Shown here in pieces: positions 24,721 to 34,918 of a DNA stretch of 43,158 nucleotides. The DNA is taken from contig NZ_LMEO01000023.1 in NCBI RefSeq assembly GCF_001426375.1, forward strand, positions 929 through 44,086. Reading direction: 5' to 3'. The translations under genes were made by a program, and so were the position numbers. The notes beneath the pieces are model-generated. The model did not search any database and was not told the DNA's origin. It saw only the letters and a list, made by a program, of their open reading frames with translations. Position 1 is the stretch's first letter, and every line of letters starts with the position of its first letter. Source of the DNA: Paenibacillus sp. Root444D2. GTDB lineage: Bacteria > Bacillota > Bacilli > Paenibacillales > NBRC-103111.

Positions 24721-27534
24721 ATGTTGGAAGTAGTATCATTGCGAACGGAGTATTTGGAAAATCCCCTGGGATTGGATACGAAAAAGCCGCGTCTAGGCTG
24801 GAAGTTCCGTTGTGACGGCAGGAACGTCATACAAACCGCATATCAAGTTCAAGCATCTGCAACCGAGAGCTTCACTAACATAATGTGGGACAGCGGCAAG
24901 GTTGAGACAGACAAATCGCAGGGCATTCTGTATGAGGGTCCGGAATTAAAATCGCTTGAACGGATCTATTGGAGAGTTAAAGCTTGGAGTAATTACGAAG
25001 GGGAGTCATCCTTCAGCGATCCGGTTTTCTTTGAAACTGGATTGTTGAACGCTTCAGATTGGAAAGCCCGTTGGATTGAGCCGGAGAAAGAAGTAGATAT
25101 TCACGCCTATAAACCGGCTCCATATATCCGGAAGGAATTCACCGTAAAGAAGGGGCTCAAATCGGCCAGAGCTTGCCTGACATCGAAGGGGTTGTATAGT
25201 TTTTATCTGAATGGAATCGAGGGCACGGACCATCTGTTCACTCCTGGCTTCACTTCATATCATAAACGCCTACAATACCAAGTTTACGATGTAACTCCAT
25301 TCTTGCAAGAAGGCTCCAATGCGCTAGGTGTCGTTCTCGGGGACGGTTGGTGGAGAGGGGCTACGGGTGGAGCAAGTTTAAAGAACAATTTTGGCTATAA
25401 AGTAGCTTTTCTGGGGCAACTCGTGTTGGACTACGAAGATGGAAGCCGCGAGACCATCGGCAGTGACGACTCCTTTAAGACGTCCCTTGGACCCTTGCGT
25501 AAATCGGACATGAAAGCTGGGGATCTTTATGACGCCCGAATCAACATAGAGGGTTGGAATCAACCTTTCTATGACGATTCCTCCTGGGAGCCAGCCCAGC
25601 TCACAGACGATGGATTCGACAACTTGATTGCTACTCGAAGTGTCGCGGTAAGAGAGAAAGAAAGATTTACGCCAAAAGTTATGCGAACGCCAAATGGCGA
25701 AACGATTCTCGATATGGGTCAAAATATCGCAGGTTGGGTAGAAATGAAGGTTCAAGGCGATGCAGGGACTGAGATTGTTCTAATCCATGGGGAAGCCTTA
25801 GATAAGCACGGAAACTTTACTCTACAAAATCTGGCGGATCATGGAACGCTGGAGGATTTCCAAGAGATCCGTTACATAATGGCTGGTAACGGTGAAGAGC
25901 GCTACCGTCCGCGGTTTTCGATCTTCGGCTTTCGCTATGTACTCATTAAGAATTATCCAGGAGAAATAATACCTGACAATTTTACAGCTGTAGCGGTGTA
26001 TTCCGACTTGGACGAAACGGGGGATTTCACTTGTTCAAATCCATTAATCACGAAGCTGGTATCTAACTCCAAATGGAGTCAAAAGGGAAACTTTATGGAG
26101 GTGCCAACCGATTGCCCAACCCGGGAAAGAGCGGGATGGACAGGGGACGCCCAAGTATTCTGTAGAACGGCGTCGGATTTCATGAACGTGTACCCATTCT
26201 TTGAAAAGTGGATGGCCGACGTTGCAGCGGAACAATTTGCTGACGGTTCGGTCGGCAGCACAGTGCCAACCGTTATTGGGCATCACAGCATGGAGGAATG
26301 GGAAAGATTCATAGAGCAAATTAACAACCCGATGGAAGCTATGCGCAGGCCCAAACCTGGTTCAGCCAGTATTCTTGACGGTTCTGCAGGATGGGGCGAT
26401 GCGGCTGTTATCATTCCATGGACGATGTATCTTTGTTATGGGGATAAGGCTATTTTAGAGAAGCAGTTTGATTCAGCGAAGGCATGGGTCGATTACATGG
26501 CTGCTTGTGCGAAGAATGCGAATGAGCTATACCAAGATTCGCCGGCTTATCAAAATTATACAGACGGGGAACGTGATGCTGATTACATCTGGGATACAAG
26601 GTACCATTGGGGGGAGTGGCTTGAAACGGATACGGAGTTCAGTGATCTCATGGCCGTTTTGAGCAAAACCAAAGGAAATCATCCGGATGTGTCAACCGCC
26701 TACTATGCCTATTCCACCCGATTGTTGGTTGAAATGGCGACTGTGCTAGGCAAGACGGAGGAAGAAGCCAAATACCAAGCACTTTATGAGAAAATTAAAC
26801 GCGTATATAATCAGTACTTTATTAAAGATGATGGCGCTATATTGGAAGGCAGGCAGGCACCTAATGTTCGTACGCTAGCATTTGACTTGGCGTATGAAGA
26901 TAAAAAACAAGCCGTTGCCGACAGACTGGCGCAGTTGGTTGTTGAACAGGATTATCACTTGAACACTGGCTTCCTATCGACACCTTTCATTCTTCAGGTG
27001 CTGGCGGATTACGGACATGCTGATATCGCTTTCCGGTTGTTGGAGCAGGATACGTGTCCTTCGTGGCTGTACGCTGTAAGCAATGGTGCGACGACCATTT
27101 GGGAGAGTTGGAAAGGTATTAAGCCAGACGGAGAACTATCAGGATCATTGAATCATTATTCGTATGGGGCCGTATGCAATTTTCTCTTCGCGGGCATAGC
27201 CGGAATACGTCCTGTTTGGGAGAAACCAGGCTACAAGCATTTCATATTGAAACCAATGGTTGGAGGGACGCTGACTCAAGCATCCGCAACGTATGAGTCC
27301 CTCTATGGAACCATTAAATCGAGCTGGGAAAAAATGAATCGGGGCGTAACCTATCGTTTTGAGGTGCCGGTGAATACGACGGCAACGATCATGCTTTCAG
27401 GCAATCAAGATGATCTTAAGGTAGTATCGGGCGAATTCCCGGATGCACGATATGAAGATGGACGAATTGTATTTAATGCGGGAAGCGGCGAATATCAATT
27501 TACAATTTTGGTAGGGAGAGTGGCTACACAATGA
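24721..27534 (+). CDS. GH78 family alpha-L-rhamnosidase
   Basis: Removes terminal alpha-L-rhamnose from glycosides with inversion of configuration. The 937-residue protein has the N-terminal domain with NPLGLDTKKPRLGWKF, beta-sandwich domains to about residue 420, then the alpha/alpha-barrel. The catalytic signature DCPTRERAGWTGD is at about 464-476, with the acidic residues known from family structures, and the general base Glu795 is in TIWESW. A C-terminal beta domain follows. No signal peptide, so it works in the cytoplasm on imported substrate. GGGAGG precedes the ATG. Its stop overlaps the GH2 start (ATGA), so the two enzymes are translationally coupled. Confidence 0.93.
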   Translation: MLEVVSLRTEYLENPLGLDTKKPRLGWKFRCDGRNVIQTAYQVQASATESFTNIMWDSGKVETDKSQGILYEGPELKSLERIYWRVKAWSNYEGESSFSDPVFFETGLLNASDWKARWIEPEKEVDIHAYKPAPYIRKEFTVKKGLKSARACLTSKGLYSFYLNGIEGTDHLFTPGFTSYHKRLQYQVYDVTPFLQEGSNALGVVLGDGWWRGATGGASLKNNFGYKVAFLGQLVLDYEDGSRETIGSDDSFKTSLGPLRKSDMKAGDLYDARINIEGWNQPFYDDSSWEPAQLTDDGFDNLIATRSVAVREKERFTPKVMRTPNGETILDMGQNIAGWVEMKVQGDAGTEIVLIHGEALDKHGNFTLQNLADHGTLEDFQEIRYIMAGNGEERYRPRFSIFGFRYVLIKNYPGEIIPDNFTAVAVYSDLDETGDFTCSNPLITKLVSNSKWSQKGNFMEVPTDCPTRERAGWTGDAQVFCRTASDFMNVYPFFEKWMADVAAEQFADGSVGSTVPTVIGHHSMEEWERFIEQINNPMEAMRRPKPGSASILDGSAGWGDAAVIIPWTMYLCYGDKAILEKQFDSAKAWVDYMAACAKNANELYQDSPAYQNYTDGERDADYIWDTRYHWGEWLETDTEFSDLMAVLSKTKGNHPDVSTAYYAYSTRLLVEMATVLGKTEEEAKYQALYEKIKRVYNQYFIKDDGAILEGRQAPNVRTLAFDLAYEDKKQAVADRLAQLVVEQDYHLNTGFLSTPFILQVLADYGHADIAFRLLEQDTCPSWLYAVSNGATTIWESWKGIKPDGELSGSLNHYSYGAVCNFLFAGIAGIRPVWEKPGYKHFILKPMVGGTLTQASATYESLYGTIKSSWEKMNRGVTYRFEVPVNTTATIMLSGNQDDLKVVSGEFPDARYEDGRIVFNAGSGEYQFTILVGRVATQ

Positions 27535-29837
27535 GAAGATGTATTGAGATGAATGATGCTTGGCGATTTATTCGGCAGAACGAAGAACAAGCTGAAAGTG
27601 AATTGTACAATGATGATCATTGGAATACTGTGAATATTCCCCATACATGGAACGCGATTGATGGAGCAAATGGCTATGAATATTATCAAGGTGCGTGTTG
27701 GTACAGAAAGGCTTTTACGGTTGAGCCTTCATACGAGGGAAGTAAAGTGTTTATCGAGTTCAATGGATCTAACAGTATTACTGATGTATACGTAAATGGT
27801 CACCATATGGGGCAGCACAAAGGCGGGTACTCCACCTTCAGGTTTGACATTACAGACGTCGTTAAACATGGAGCTGAAAATGTACTTGCGGTAAAAGTTG
27901 ACAATACGGTTGTGGATGATGTTTATCCTCAGAAAGCAGACTTTACCTTCTACGGGGGGATTTACCGCGATGTAAAAATGGTTGTTACGTCTCCTGTTCA
28001 TTTTGATTTGATGGATTATGGTTCACAGGGCATATATATTGTTCAGGAAGAGATATCTAAGGAAAGAGCCCAACTGAGCATTAGAACAAGACTTGTAAAT
28101 GACAGTAATGAAGAGAAAAAAATTAGACTGTGGGCAGATATTTTCGATGCCGATAATCAACTTGTAACCTATGCCGCTAAGGAAGTTATACTGGCTGCAG
28201 GAGAAACCAAAACAGAAGATCTGCCTTGTGTCATTGACCATCCAACACTATGGCACGGTAGACAAAATCCCTATATGTACAGTGCCAATCTATCGATGAC
28301 TAGCTTTAATGACACGATCGATGAAGTATCGATTCCTTTTGGCGTAAGATACTTTCATGTTGATCCTGAAAAGGGCTTCTTCTTAAACGGCGAGCATCTG
28401 CCTTTGCATGGTGTATCTAGACACCAAGACAGGAAGGATATGGGCTGGGCTATTACGGAACAAGAACAAATAGAAGATATGGCCTTCATTCAGGAAATTG
28501 GAGCATCTTCCATTCGATTAGCACATTACCAGCACAGCCAATATTTTTATGATTTATGCGACAAAGAAGGTATGGTGGTTTGGGCTGAAATTCCCTTCAT
28601 TTCAGTTATGTCGCAGAACGAATTGGAAGGGATCAATGCAAAGCAGCAGATGGTCGAATTGATCAGGCAGAACTATAATCATCCTTCCATCGTATTCTGG
28701 GGGATACAGAACGAAATTCAAATCGGCGGTGAACGACCAGAGGTCAGAAGACTTGTTAAAGAGTTGCATGACTTAACGAAAAAAGAAGACCCCACTCGCC
28801 TTACGACAATGGCTAATGTTTTATTTGTCAGTGAGGAAGATGAATATAATCGTATGACGGATGTGATCGGATACAACAAATATTATGGTTGGTATCACGG
28901 TAACGCGGAAGATTTTGCACCTTGGCTTGATAAGTTTCACCGCATTAACCCCGATGTGCCGCTTTGTATATCCGAATACGGAGCAGAAGGTATTGTCCAA
29001 TACCATAGCGCCGATCCAAAGGTAAAAGACTATACGGAAGAATATCATGCTTTGTTCCATGAAACAGTTTGGAAGACTTTCGAGAAGAGACCTTTTCTTT
29101 GGGCAACGTATGTATGGAACATGTTTGATTTCGGAGCGAATATCAGAGATGAAGGTGGCGTCCAGGGAAGAAACAACAAGGGTCTTGTCTCCTATGACAG
29201 AAAGATCAAGAAGGATGCCTTCTACATGTATAAAGCTCATTGGTCTGAGGAAAAATTTGTTCATATCACCAGTAAGCGACATGTTGATCGAGCAGAGGGC
29301 AGTATTACAGTTAAGGTTTATTCAAACTGTGATAACGTAGTGCTATACGTAAATGGAAGTGAATTTCAAAATAAAACCAGTGCGGATAGGGTCTTCATTT
29401 TCGAGCATGTATCCCTGGTTGAAGGCATGAATGAAATACGTGCAGAAGCCACCGGAAATAATGCTCAATACGTAGATATTGCAAAATTTAATAAGGTGGA
29501 AGAACCGAATCCAAGTTATGAAGCCCCAGTAGAGGAAAAAGGCGGCGAAGTTACGAACTGGTTCCAAATGCCTGATTTGGATGGAGAGATCGAGGAATTA
29601 CAGTTTACGGACGATGTTTACTCTACGCGTTGTACGTTTAAAGAGCTTTTTGAGAATAAAGATGCGGAAGCGGTCTTAAATAAATATTTAGGAGAAAGTT
29701 TTAGGGAGAGACCAACGTATGGCATGACGCAAGGATTTAAGATCGATATGTTGGCGGAAATGGCACCCGAACACTTCACTGAAAAGCTGCTATATGCACT
29801 AAATAGAGAACTGACAAAAATTAAAAAGAACAAGTAA
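27531..29837 (+). CDS. GH2 family glycosidase (beta-galactosidase/glucuronidase-like)
   Basis: A 768-residue GH2 retaining enzyme. The sugar-binding jelly-roll domain (about residues 1-165: NIPHTWNAIDG, ACWYRKAF, YGGIYRDV) is followed by an Ig-like domain and the TIM barrel. The acid/base Glu395 is in GIQNEIQ and the nucleophile Glu482 in CISEYGAEG. The C-terminus has an extra Ig-like domain and a charged helical tail ending KKNK. No signal peptide. It overlaps the rhamnosidase gene by 4 bases. The exact sugar (galactose, glucuronate or another) cannot be decided from sequence; context suggests removal of the sugar next to rhamnose. Confidence 0.9.
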   Translation: MRRCIEMNDAWRFIRQNEEQAESELYNDDHWNTVNIPHTWNAIDGANGYEYYQGACWYRKAFTVEPSYEGSKVFIEFNGSNSITDVYVNGHHMGQHKGGYSTFRFDITDVVKHGAENVLAVKVDNTVVDDVYPQKADFTFYGGIYRDVKMVVTSPVHFDLMDYGSQGIYIVQEEISKERAQLSIRTRLVNDSNEEKKIRLWADIFDADNQLVTYAAKEVILAAGETKTEDLPCVIDHPTLWHGRQNPYMYSANLSMTSFNDTIDEVSIPFGVRYFHVDPEKGFFLNGEHLPLHGVSRHQDRKDMGWAITEQEQIEDMAFIQEIGASSIRLAHYQHSQYFYDLCDKEGMVVWAEIPFISVMSQNELEGINAKQQMVELIRQNYNHPSIVFWGIQNEIQIGGERPEVRRLVKELHDLTKKEDPTRLTTMANVLFVSEEDEYNRMTDVIGYNKYYGWYHGNAEDFAPWLDKFHRINPDVPLCISEYGAEGIVQYHSADPKVKDYTEEYHALFHETVWKTFEKRPFLWATYVWNMFDFGANIRDEGGVQGRNNKGLVSYDRKIKKDAFYMYKAHWSEEKFVHITSKRHVDRAEGSITVKVYSNCDNVVLYVNGSEFQNKTSADRVFIFEHVSLVEGMNEIRAEATGNNAQYVDIAKFNKVEEPNPSYEAPVEEKGGEVTNWFQMPDLDGEIEELQFTDDVYSTRCTFKELFENKDAEAVLNKYLGESFRERPTYGMTQGFKIDMLAEMAPEHFTEKLLYALNRELTKIKKNK

Positions 29838-29854
29838 TATCCATGAAAGAGCAA

Positions 29855-29888
29855 CGAAAAAAAGCCGGTGATTTCGGCTTTTTTTCGC
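29855..29888 (+). terminator. Intrinsic terminator after the GH2 gene
   Basis: CGAAAAAAAGCCG / CGGCTTTTTTTCG, a 13-bp perfect stem with a 7-base loop. Confidence 0.9.
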
Positions 29889-29913
29889 ATTCTCTCTAAA
29901 AGCAAGTGTAATG

Positions 29914-29942
29914 TTGGGCTTGAGTCCTCTCAATGATATAAT
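29914..29942 (+). promoter_or_regulatory. Candidate sigma-A promoter of the second binding-protein gene
   Basis: TTGGGC, 17-base spacer, TATAAT. No AGTCGT half-site is present here, so this operon appears to lie outside the tandem-operator regulon. Confidence 0.5.
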
Positions 29943-29977
29943 ATTTAATTAGTTGCAAATTGAAAGGGGCAAGAAAG

Positions 29978-31534
29978 ATGGCAGTACAATCAAGAATGAT
30001 GCGGATGATCGTATTGTTAACCGTAGGCGCATTGCTTGCCCTAACAGTAACAGGATGTTCAAGTGTTGGTTCAGGTGGTAATGACACCGCAACTGGTAGT
30101 GCTTCTGGGAGTGAACAGAAAAAGGAAGTTAAGACAGTTAGCATTCTCATGTATGGCGATTGGGGGAAAATGCCTGGGCCAGATGATAAGCAGATCAAAT
30201 ATGTTACTGAGAAGACCGGTATTGAAATTAAATCAGAAACGCTGCCTTGGAATGGCGGCACTGATTTTACCAAAGCTTTGAATGTTAAGATTGCTGCGAA
30301 TGAACTTCCGGATTTGTTCTTGCCTCACGGGGTTGAAAATACTTTGCTGAAGCAAGGTACTTTGCTTGCCTTGGATGATCTGTTGCCAAAGTATGCGCCA
30401 ACCTTGTGGAATGCAATCCCTCAGGATGTATGGGATAGCGTAAGGGCAAACTCTCCAGATGGAAAAATTTATTTTATCCCGAGAGTTAATTTGTATCCAC
30501 GATATAGTTCATTGATTCGCAAAGATTGGTTAGACAAGGTAAACATGAAGATTCCGACAACGAAGGATGAATATGTTGCTGTCCTTAAGGCATTTCGCGA
30601 TCAAGATCCTAACGGCAACGGTATAAAGGACGAGATTCCGACCAGCGGACGCGAAGCGGGGCGATGGATGGACGACTTATTCTTGATGTACGGCGTTGCC
30701 ATGGTAGAAGGTTACCCGGTTTGGGATTTGTACAACAATGAACTTACGTACTCGGCTGTCACTCCCAATATGAAAGCAGCCCTTACATTTGCCAGAGACC
30801 TTTACAAAGACAAATTGCTTGATAATGAAACATTTTTGAATAAAGAATTGACATGGAAAGCAAAGATTCAGCAAGATAAGGTTGGCGTCTGGTACCATAT
30901 TCCATATGGAATTAAGCAAAACTTTTTCGAGAATCTGCCTAAAATAAATCCAAATGCTTATATTGTCGGAATGCCGGTCCCCAAAGTAGAAGGGTTTGAT
31001 AGTTTTACTCCGAGACCACTTATCAATAATATGGAGTGGGCTATTCCCAAATCATCCAAAAACGCAGTGGAAGCTTTGAAGATCATTGAATTTTATGCGA
31101 AGCCCGAGAATCGTAATTTTGCTTCTTTTGGGATTGAAGGCGAACATTTTGAAATGAAGGATGGCAAAAAGAAGCGGCTGCCCGTCAGTTCGGATCAAAC
31201 TTATCTGATTGATTTATTTCCAGTTATAACAACGGAGCAGATGACACTGACGCTTCAGGATCAGTATGAACCAAAGGTTGCCCAGATGATGATAGATGCG
31301 ATGATGGTAGGTGGAAGAGACGGCAAACGGATTGCTGGCGATGGCATTCCTTTATCGATCTATGACGGCTTCCCAGACATTAAATCCAACAAGCTCTATC
31401 AAGAATACATGTCCAAAATTATTGTCGGTGATTGGCCGATTGATAAATTCGATGAATTCGTTCAAAGATGGAAAAGCAGTGGGGGAGACGAAGTCACGAA
31501 GCGGGCACGCGAGTGGTATGCAAAGAAGAAATAA
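29978..31534 (+). CDS. Extracellular solute-binding lipoprotein (paralogue 1)
   Basis: A 518-residue solute-binding lipoprotein; lipobox LTVTGC with Cys27, then a Ser/Gly-rich linker. It closely resembles the lipoprotein at 35861 along its whole length, including PDLFLPHG near residue 110, RKDWLDK, DQDPNGNGIKDE and the C-terminal IDKFDEFVQRW...EVTKRAREWYAK. The ATG at 29978 is chosen for the AAAGGGG site 9 bases upstream; the TTG at 29960 is less likely. The membrane-bound AraC regulator gene follows 24 bases later. It could be a sensor partner for that regulator or an alternative subunit of the importer at 34013-35790. Confidence 0.9.
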   Translation: MAVQSRMMRMIVLLTVGALLALTVTGCSSVGSGGNDTATGSASGSEQKKEVKTVSILMYGDWGKMPGPDDKQIKYVTEKTGIEIKSETLPWNGGTDFTKALNVKIAANELPDLFLPHGVENTLLKQGTLLALDDLLPKYAPTLWNAIPQDVWDSVRANSPDGKIYFIPRVNLYPRYSSLIRKDWLDKVNMKIPTTKDEYVAVLKAFRDQDPNGNGIKDEIPTSGREAGRWMDDLFLMYGVAMVEGYPVWDLYNNELTYSAVTPNMKAALTFARDLYKDKLLDNETFLNKELTWKAKIQQDKVGVWYHIPYGIKQNFFENLPKINPNAYIVGMPVPKVEGFDSFTPRPLINNMEWAIPKSSKNAVEALKIIEFYAKPENRNFASFGIEGEHFEMKDGKKKRLPVSSDQTYLIDLFPVITTEQMTLTLQDQYEPKVAQMMIDAMMVGGRDGKRIAGDGIPLSIYDGFPDIKSNKLYQEYMSKIIVGDWPIDKFDEFVQRWKSSGGDEVTKRAREWYAKKK

Positions 31535-31558
31535 TTAGGAAAAACGGCAGGGGAAAGT

Positions 31559-33754
31559 ATGAATGTATACAAGTACAAAGCGAAACTGATTTTCTCGAAT
31601 ATCAAAACAAGATTAATTCTCATACTTACACTTGTCATTTGCCTCGCAATTGCTTTGGTTGGAACTGTCATGTATAGCCTAGCTAGACATTCGCTATTAG
31701 AGGAGATCAAAGTTCCGCACCAGCAAATGTTGACCTTTGTCAGGGACGATGTTGACAGGAAAATGACCGACATTATGACAACGTCTATTTATGCAGTTCT
31801 AGACCCTCTGACGATCGATTTCTTGCGTTATGACAATCATAAAAGTATGGATACCATCCTTGGGGTTGTGTCTATGTTGGATACACTAACTCAAAATAGT
31901 TCGATCATAGATAGTATCTATATATATGATGAAAAAAATCGTCATGTTGTTGGCAGTTCTCCTTTCGGGTTTAATTCCAGTATTGAGACCTTTGGTGACA
32001 AGGGTTGGTTGTCTCAATTGTCTTTAGCTGAACAGGGCACCAATAATTTGACTTTCGCTAAAAGAATGAAAGACCAGGGCGAAGTGATAAGTTTCATTAG
32101 ACGAATATACGAAGAAAATAAAATATCCGGGTACCTGATCATAAACTTGAAATCCTCAAAACTATTTTCCCAAATCACTCCTGAAGGTTCTACTAACAAT
32201 GAGGCAGTTCGAATCATTCAAGACGCAAAAGGAGAAACTTTATTCTCAATTGGTGAAAATAAGAAAGAGCAGATAAACCCAAAGAAATATTTTATTACTC
32301 GTCTGACTTCAACTTCAACACAATGGAATTACGTTTATGCGGTTCCTCAAAAACAAATTTTTGGCAAATTGTATTGGATTCGGACCATGACTTTCTTGGT
32401 GTCCGCGGTTACCATGTTGATCGGAATGTTGATTATTTTCCAAGTTAACCGCATTACATTTAGACCTATTGAACGATTGATTAAAACGGTTCAGAGCCAT
32501 CGGAATGAGGCGCTAGAGGTTGACTTCACTCAATTGGAGTCCTATGTCGGCAGACTGCTCACGCAACTAACTTTCTTGCATGGCAGCAGCAAAGAACTAA
32601 AAGCCAAATTTATTCAAGATATGGTTTACGGAAGACTACGCCGTAAGGAATTTGATCGGAAGTGGCGGTTGCTTTACTCAGAATGGCGTTCTGACTTACC
32701 TGTTTATGCTGTTATTGTTTCGGTGGATGCCTATTATAATTGGTTGAATGCATACAAGCAAGATGATCAGTTATTACTTAAGTTTGCAGTAGGTAATATT
32801 TTCGAGGAAATTCTTGGGGAGAGTTTTAGGGTGCAGTTTGAAGATTTAACCCAGGATCGGAGTGCCCTCATTGTACAACCCTTGTCTTCTGATATGGCTT
32901 TGCAAATGCTTTATGATAAACTTTCAAATGGGATTGAAGTCGCTGATAAATTGTTGAAAATTTCATTATCTGTTGGTGTTGCCGAATCGCTTTATCCGAT
33001 TAGTAGTGATCTCAGCACTCGCTACAAGCAAGTTGAAGTGCTACTGCTGGATCGTCTGTATATTGGGTATAAAAAACTTCATGTGCCTGAGCAAGCATTA
33101 CCCTATTCAGATGCGCATGGCTCTGGTTCTAAAAATGAAACCATCCATGAAATTACTCAAGGCATTAAAGAAGGAAAAACAGAATATATAAACAGTATTT
33201 TAGAAAAAATACGAATGGAGTGGGAAACGTCAAATTCAAGGCCACTGCACGTATACCGCTGGTATTCCAATTTACTTAAGGAAATGATAACGAAATTCAG
33301 AGACCCAGAAGATGAACAATTCCAGGAAATCATGGATTCGTTGGATTCCCTTCAAACGTTGACATTTTCAGATTTGCATCAAATGACATTAGATGAAGCT
33401 ACCTACCTAGCAGAAGAAGTGAAGAAGAGAAAACCAACAAAACATGGTAATTATTTTAGGAAGATGGTCGAGTACATCCAAGAGCATTATCCAGAAAATA
33501 TTGGCGTGTCGCACGTAGCGGAGGCTGGAGGCATTAGTCAGTCTCAGGCAAATGTCCTCTTTAAACAAGAAACCGGAACTTCGATCTACGATTATATTAC
33601 ACAAGTACGAATTGAGAAAGCGGAAGAATTACTTAAGAGTACGAATTTGAAAGTGATTGAGATTTCTGAGAAAGTTGGATACGCTAGCGAAAACAGTTTT
33701 ATTCGTAACTTCAAAAAAATTAAAGGGATTACACCTGGCAAATTTAAAGAATAA
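31559..33754 (+). CDS. Transmembrane AraC-family transcriptional regulator
   Basis: A 731-residue one-component regulator. Membrane helices lie at about residues 20-42 and 280-300, and an extracytoplasmic Cache-like domain (about 45-275) sits between them. A HAMP-like joint and a cytoplasmic region follow, and the AraC double helix-turn-helix is at about 630-728 (IGVSHVAEAGGISQSQANVL, and VIEISEKVGYASENSFIRNF). There is no kinase or receiver domain, so ligand sensing outside is coupled directly to DNA binding at the membrane. It is encoded between its neighbours' binding proteins and permeases and probably controls the operon at 34013. It ends in a strong terminator. Confidence 0.88.
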   Translation: MNVYKYKAKLIFSNIKTRLILILTLVICLAIALVGTVMYSLARHSLLEEIKVPHQQMLTFVRDDVDRKMTDIMTTSIYAVLDPLTIDFLRYDNHKSMDTILGVVSMLDTLTQNSSIIDSIYIYDEKNRHVVGSSPFGFNSSIETFGDKGWLSQLSLAEQGTNNLTFAKRMKDQGEVISFIRRIYEENKISGYLIINLKSSKLFSQITPEGSTNNEAVRIIQDAKGETLFSIGENKKEQINPKKYFITRLTSTSTQWNYVYAVPQKQIFGKLYWIRTMTFLVSAVTMLIGMLIIFQVNRITFRPIERLIKTVQSHRNEALEVDFTQLESYVGRLLTQLTFLHGSSKELKAKFIQDMVYGRLRRKEFDRKWRLLYSEWRSDLPVYAVIVSVDAYYNWLNAYKQDDQLLLKFAVGNIFEEILGESFRVQFEDLTQDRSALIVQPLSSDMALQMLYDKLSNGIEVADKLLKISLSVGVAESLYPISSDLSTRYKQVEVLLLDRLYIGYKKLHVPEQALPYSDAHGSGSKNETIHEITQGIKEGKTEYINSILEKIRMEWETSNSRPLHVYRWYSNLLKEMITKFRDPEDEQFQEIMDSLDSLQTLTFSDLHQMTLDEATYLAEEVKKRKPTKHGNYFRKMVEYIQEHYPENIGVSHVAEAGGISQSQANVLFKQETGTSIYDYITQVRIEKAEELLKSTNLKVIEISEKVGYASENSFIRNFKKIKGITPGKFKE

Positions 33755-33768
33755 AAAGATTTATATTG

Positions 33769-33810
33769 GAAGCGGAGAAGCTGAAAAAGCTCTCCGCTTC
33801 TATTTTTTTT
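33769..33810 (+). terminator. Intrinsic terminator after the AraC regulator gene
   Basis: GAAGCGGAG-A-AGCT pairs with AGCT-CTCCGCTTC, with one bulged A, followed by TATTTTTTTT. Confidence 0.92.
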
Positions 33811-33861
33811 CATCTTCATATTCAACAAATCATATCTATATCCACCATTTATCCGGTGATT

Positions 33862-33936
33862 TGTTGGATTCAGTGGTGAATTGGACAACTTCAATGTTGA
33901 GTCCAGATACAGATGACCGTATTGTTGAATCCAACA
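33862..33936 (+). promoter_or_regulatory. Repeated operator-like elements before the second permease operon
   Basis: Three direct copies of TGTTGRRTYCA at 33862, 33895 and 33923 (TGTTGGATTCA, TGTTGAGTCCA, TGTTGAATCCA). The first and last also form a perfect 11-base inverted repeat: TGTTGGATTCA (33862-33872) with TGAATCCAACA (33926-33936). They lie 80-150 bases before the permease start. They are candidate binding sites of the transmembrane AraC regulator. A clear -10 is not evident. Confidence 0.5.
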
Positions 33937-34012
33937 GAAGTGGAGGAGTCAGGTAGGGCTGAAGCCGATCACAGTATCTAACAACTAAGAATCAGATTCA
34001 GGGGGGAATAAG

Positions 34013-34918
34013 TTGAAAGTCGTTGCATCTCATCGAATGAAGGTGTTTTGGCCGCTGTATATCATGGCCATACCAGGTATAGTTTTTCTCATCATTTTTA
34101 AGTACATTCCGCTTGCGGGCTCCGTAATTGCTTTTCAAAACTATTCTGTATTTAAAGGATTCTTGGACAGCCCTTGGGTTGGATTCAAAAACTTTGAAAC
34201 CTTGTTCCAGTATCCGGATTTTATAAGGGTGTTCAGCAATACACTAGTGCTTGGATTTCTACGCATTGTAATCGTGTTCCCAATTCCTGTCCTGTTGGCG
34301 CTCATGATCAATGAAATCCGGAAATCGCTACTTAAGAAAGGAATTCAAACGGCTCTGTATGTGCCGCATTTCCTTTCATGGGTCATCGTATCAGGCATTG
34401 TGTTTGATATGTTTTCACTAAGCGGACTGTTTAACATCGTGATCGGGTGGTTTCACCATGATCCTACCTTGGTTATGCAGGAAAGTTCCTATTTCCGTAT
34501 TGTTTATGTGCTTTCCGCCATCTGGAAAGATGCGGGGTGGGGAACAGTTGTTTATATGGCAGCGATTAGTTCGATAGACCCTCAGTTGTACGAATCAGCG
34601 ATGATAGACGGAGCATCTAGGTTCAAGCAAATCCGGCATATAACATTTCCGCTGCTGCTACCTACTGTATTAGTCTTACTTTTACTAGAAATCGGTAATT
34701 TCTTGGATTTGGGCTTTGACCAAGTATTTAATCTTCAGACGCCAATGACTTATAGTGTTTCGGATATCTTAGATACTTACGTGTTCCGAACAGGCATTCA
34801 ACAAGGGCAGTATAGCTTTGCGACAGCCGTCGGATTATTTCAATCGTTAATTGGATTTATTCTAGTATTTACTTTCAATAAGTTGTCGAAAAAAGTTTCA
34901 GACGGGGGGTTATGGTAA
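34013..34918 (+). CDS. ABC sugar importer permease (LplB type)
   Basis: A 301-residue permease with about six membrane helices and the EAA loop at about residues 190-220 (LYESAMIDGASRFKQIRHI). The start is TTG at 34013, 5 bases after a GGGGGGAA site; no ATG fits. It is homologous to the permease at 17309. It overlaps the next permease gene by 7 bases. With that permease and the lipoprotein at 35861 it forms the locus's second importer, again without an ATPase gene. Confidence 0.9.
   Translation: MKVVASHRMKVFWPLYIMAIPGIVFLIIFKYIPLAGSVIAFQNYSVFKGFLDSPWVGFKNFETLFQYPDFIRVFSNTLVLGFLRIVIVFPIPVLLALMINEIRKSLLKKGIQTALYVPHFLSWVIVSGIVFDMFSLSGLFNIVIGWFHHDPTLVMQESSYFRIVYVLSAIWKDAGWGTVVYMAAISSIDPQLYESAMIDGASRFKQIRHITFPLLLPTVLVLLLLEIGNFLDLGFDQVFNLQTPMTYSVSDILDTYVFRTGIQQGQYSFATAVGLFQSLIGFILVFTFNKLSKKVSDGGLW

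Noticed and set aside
29889..29977. AGTCGT-type tandem operator before the 29978 gene
   Set aside because: The bases at the required distance from the TATAAT show no half-site; a plain sigma-A promoter explains the region better.
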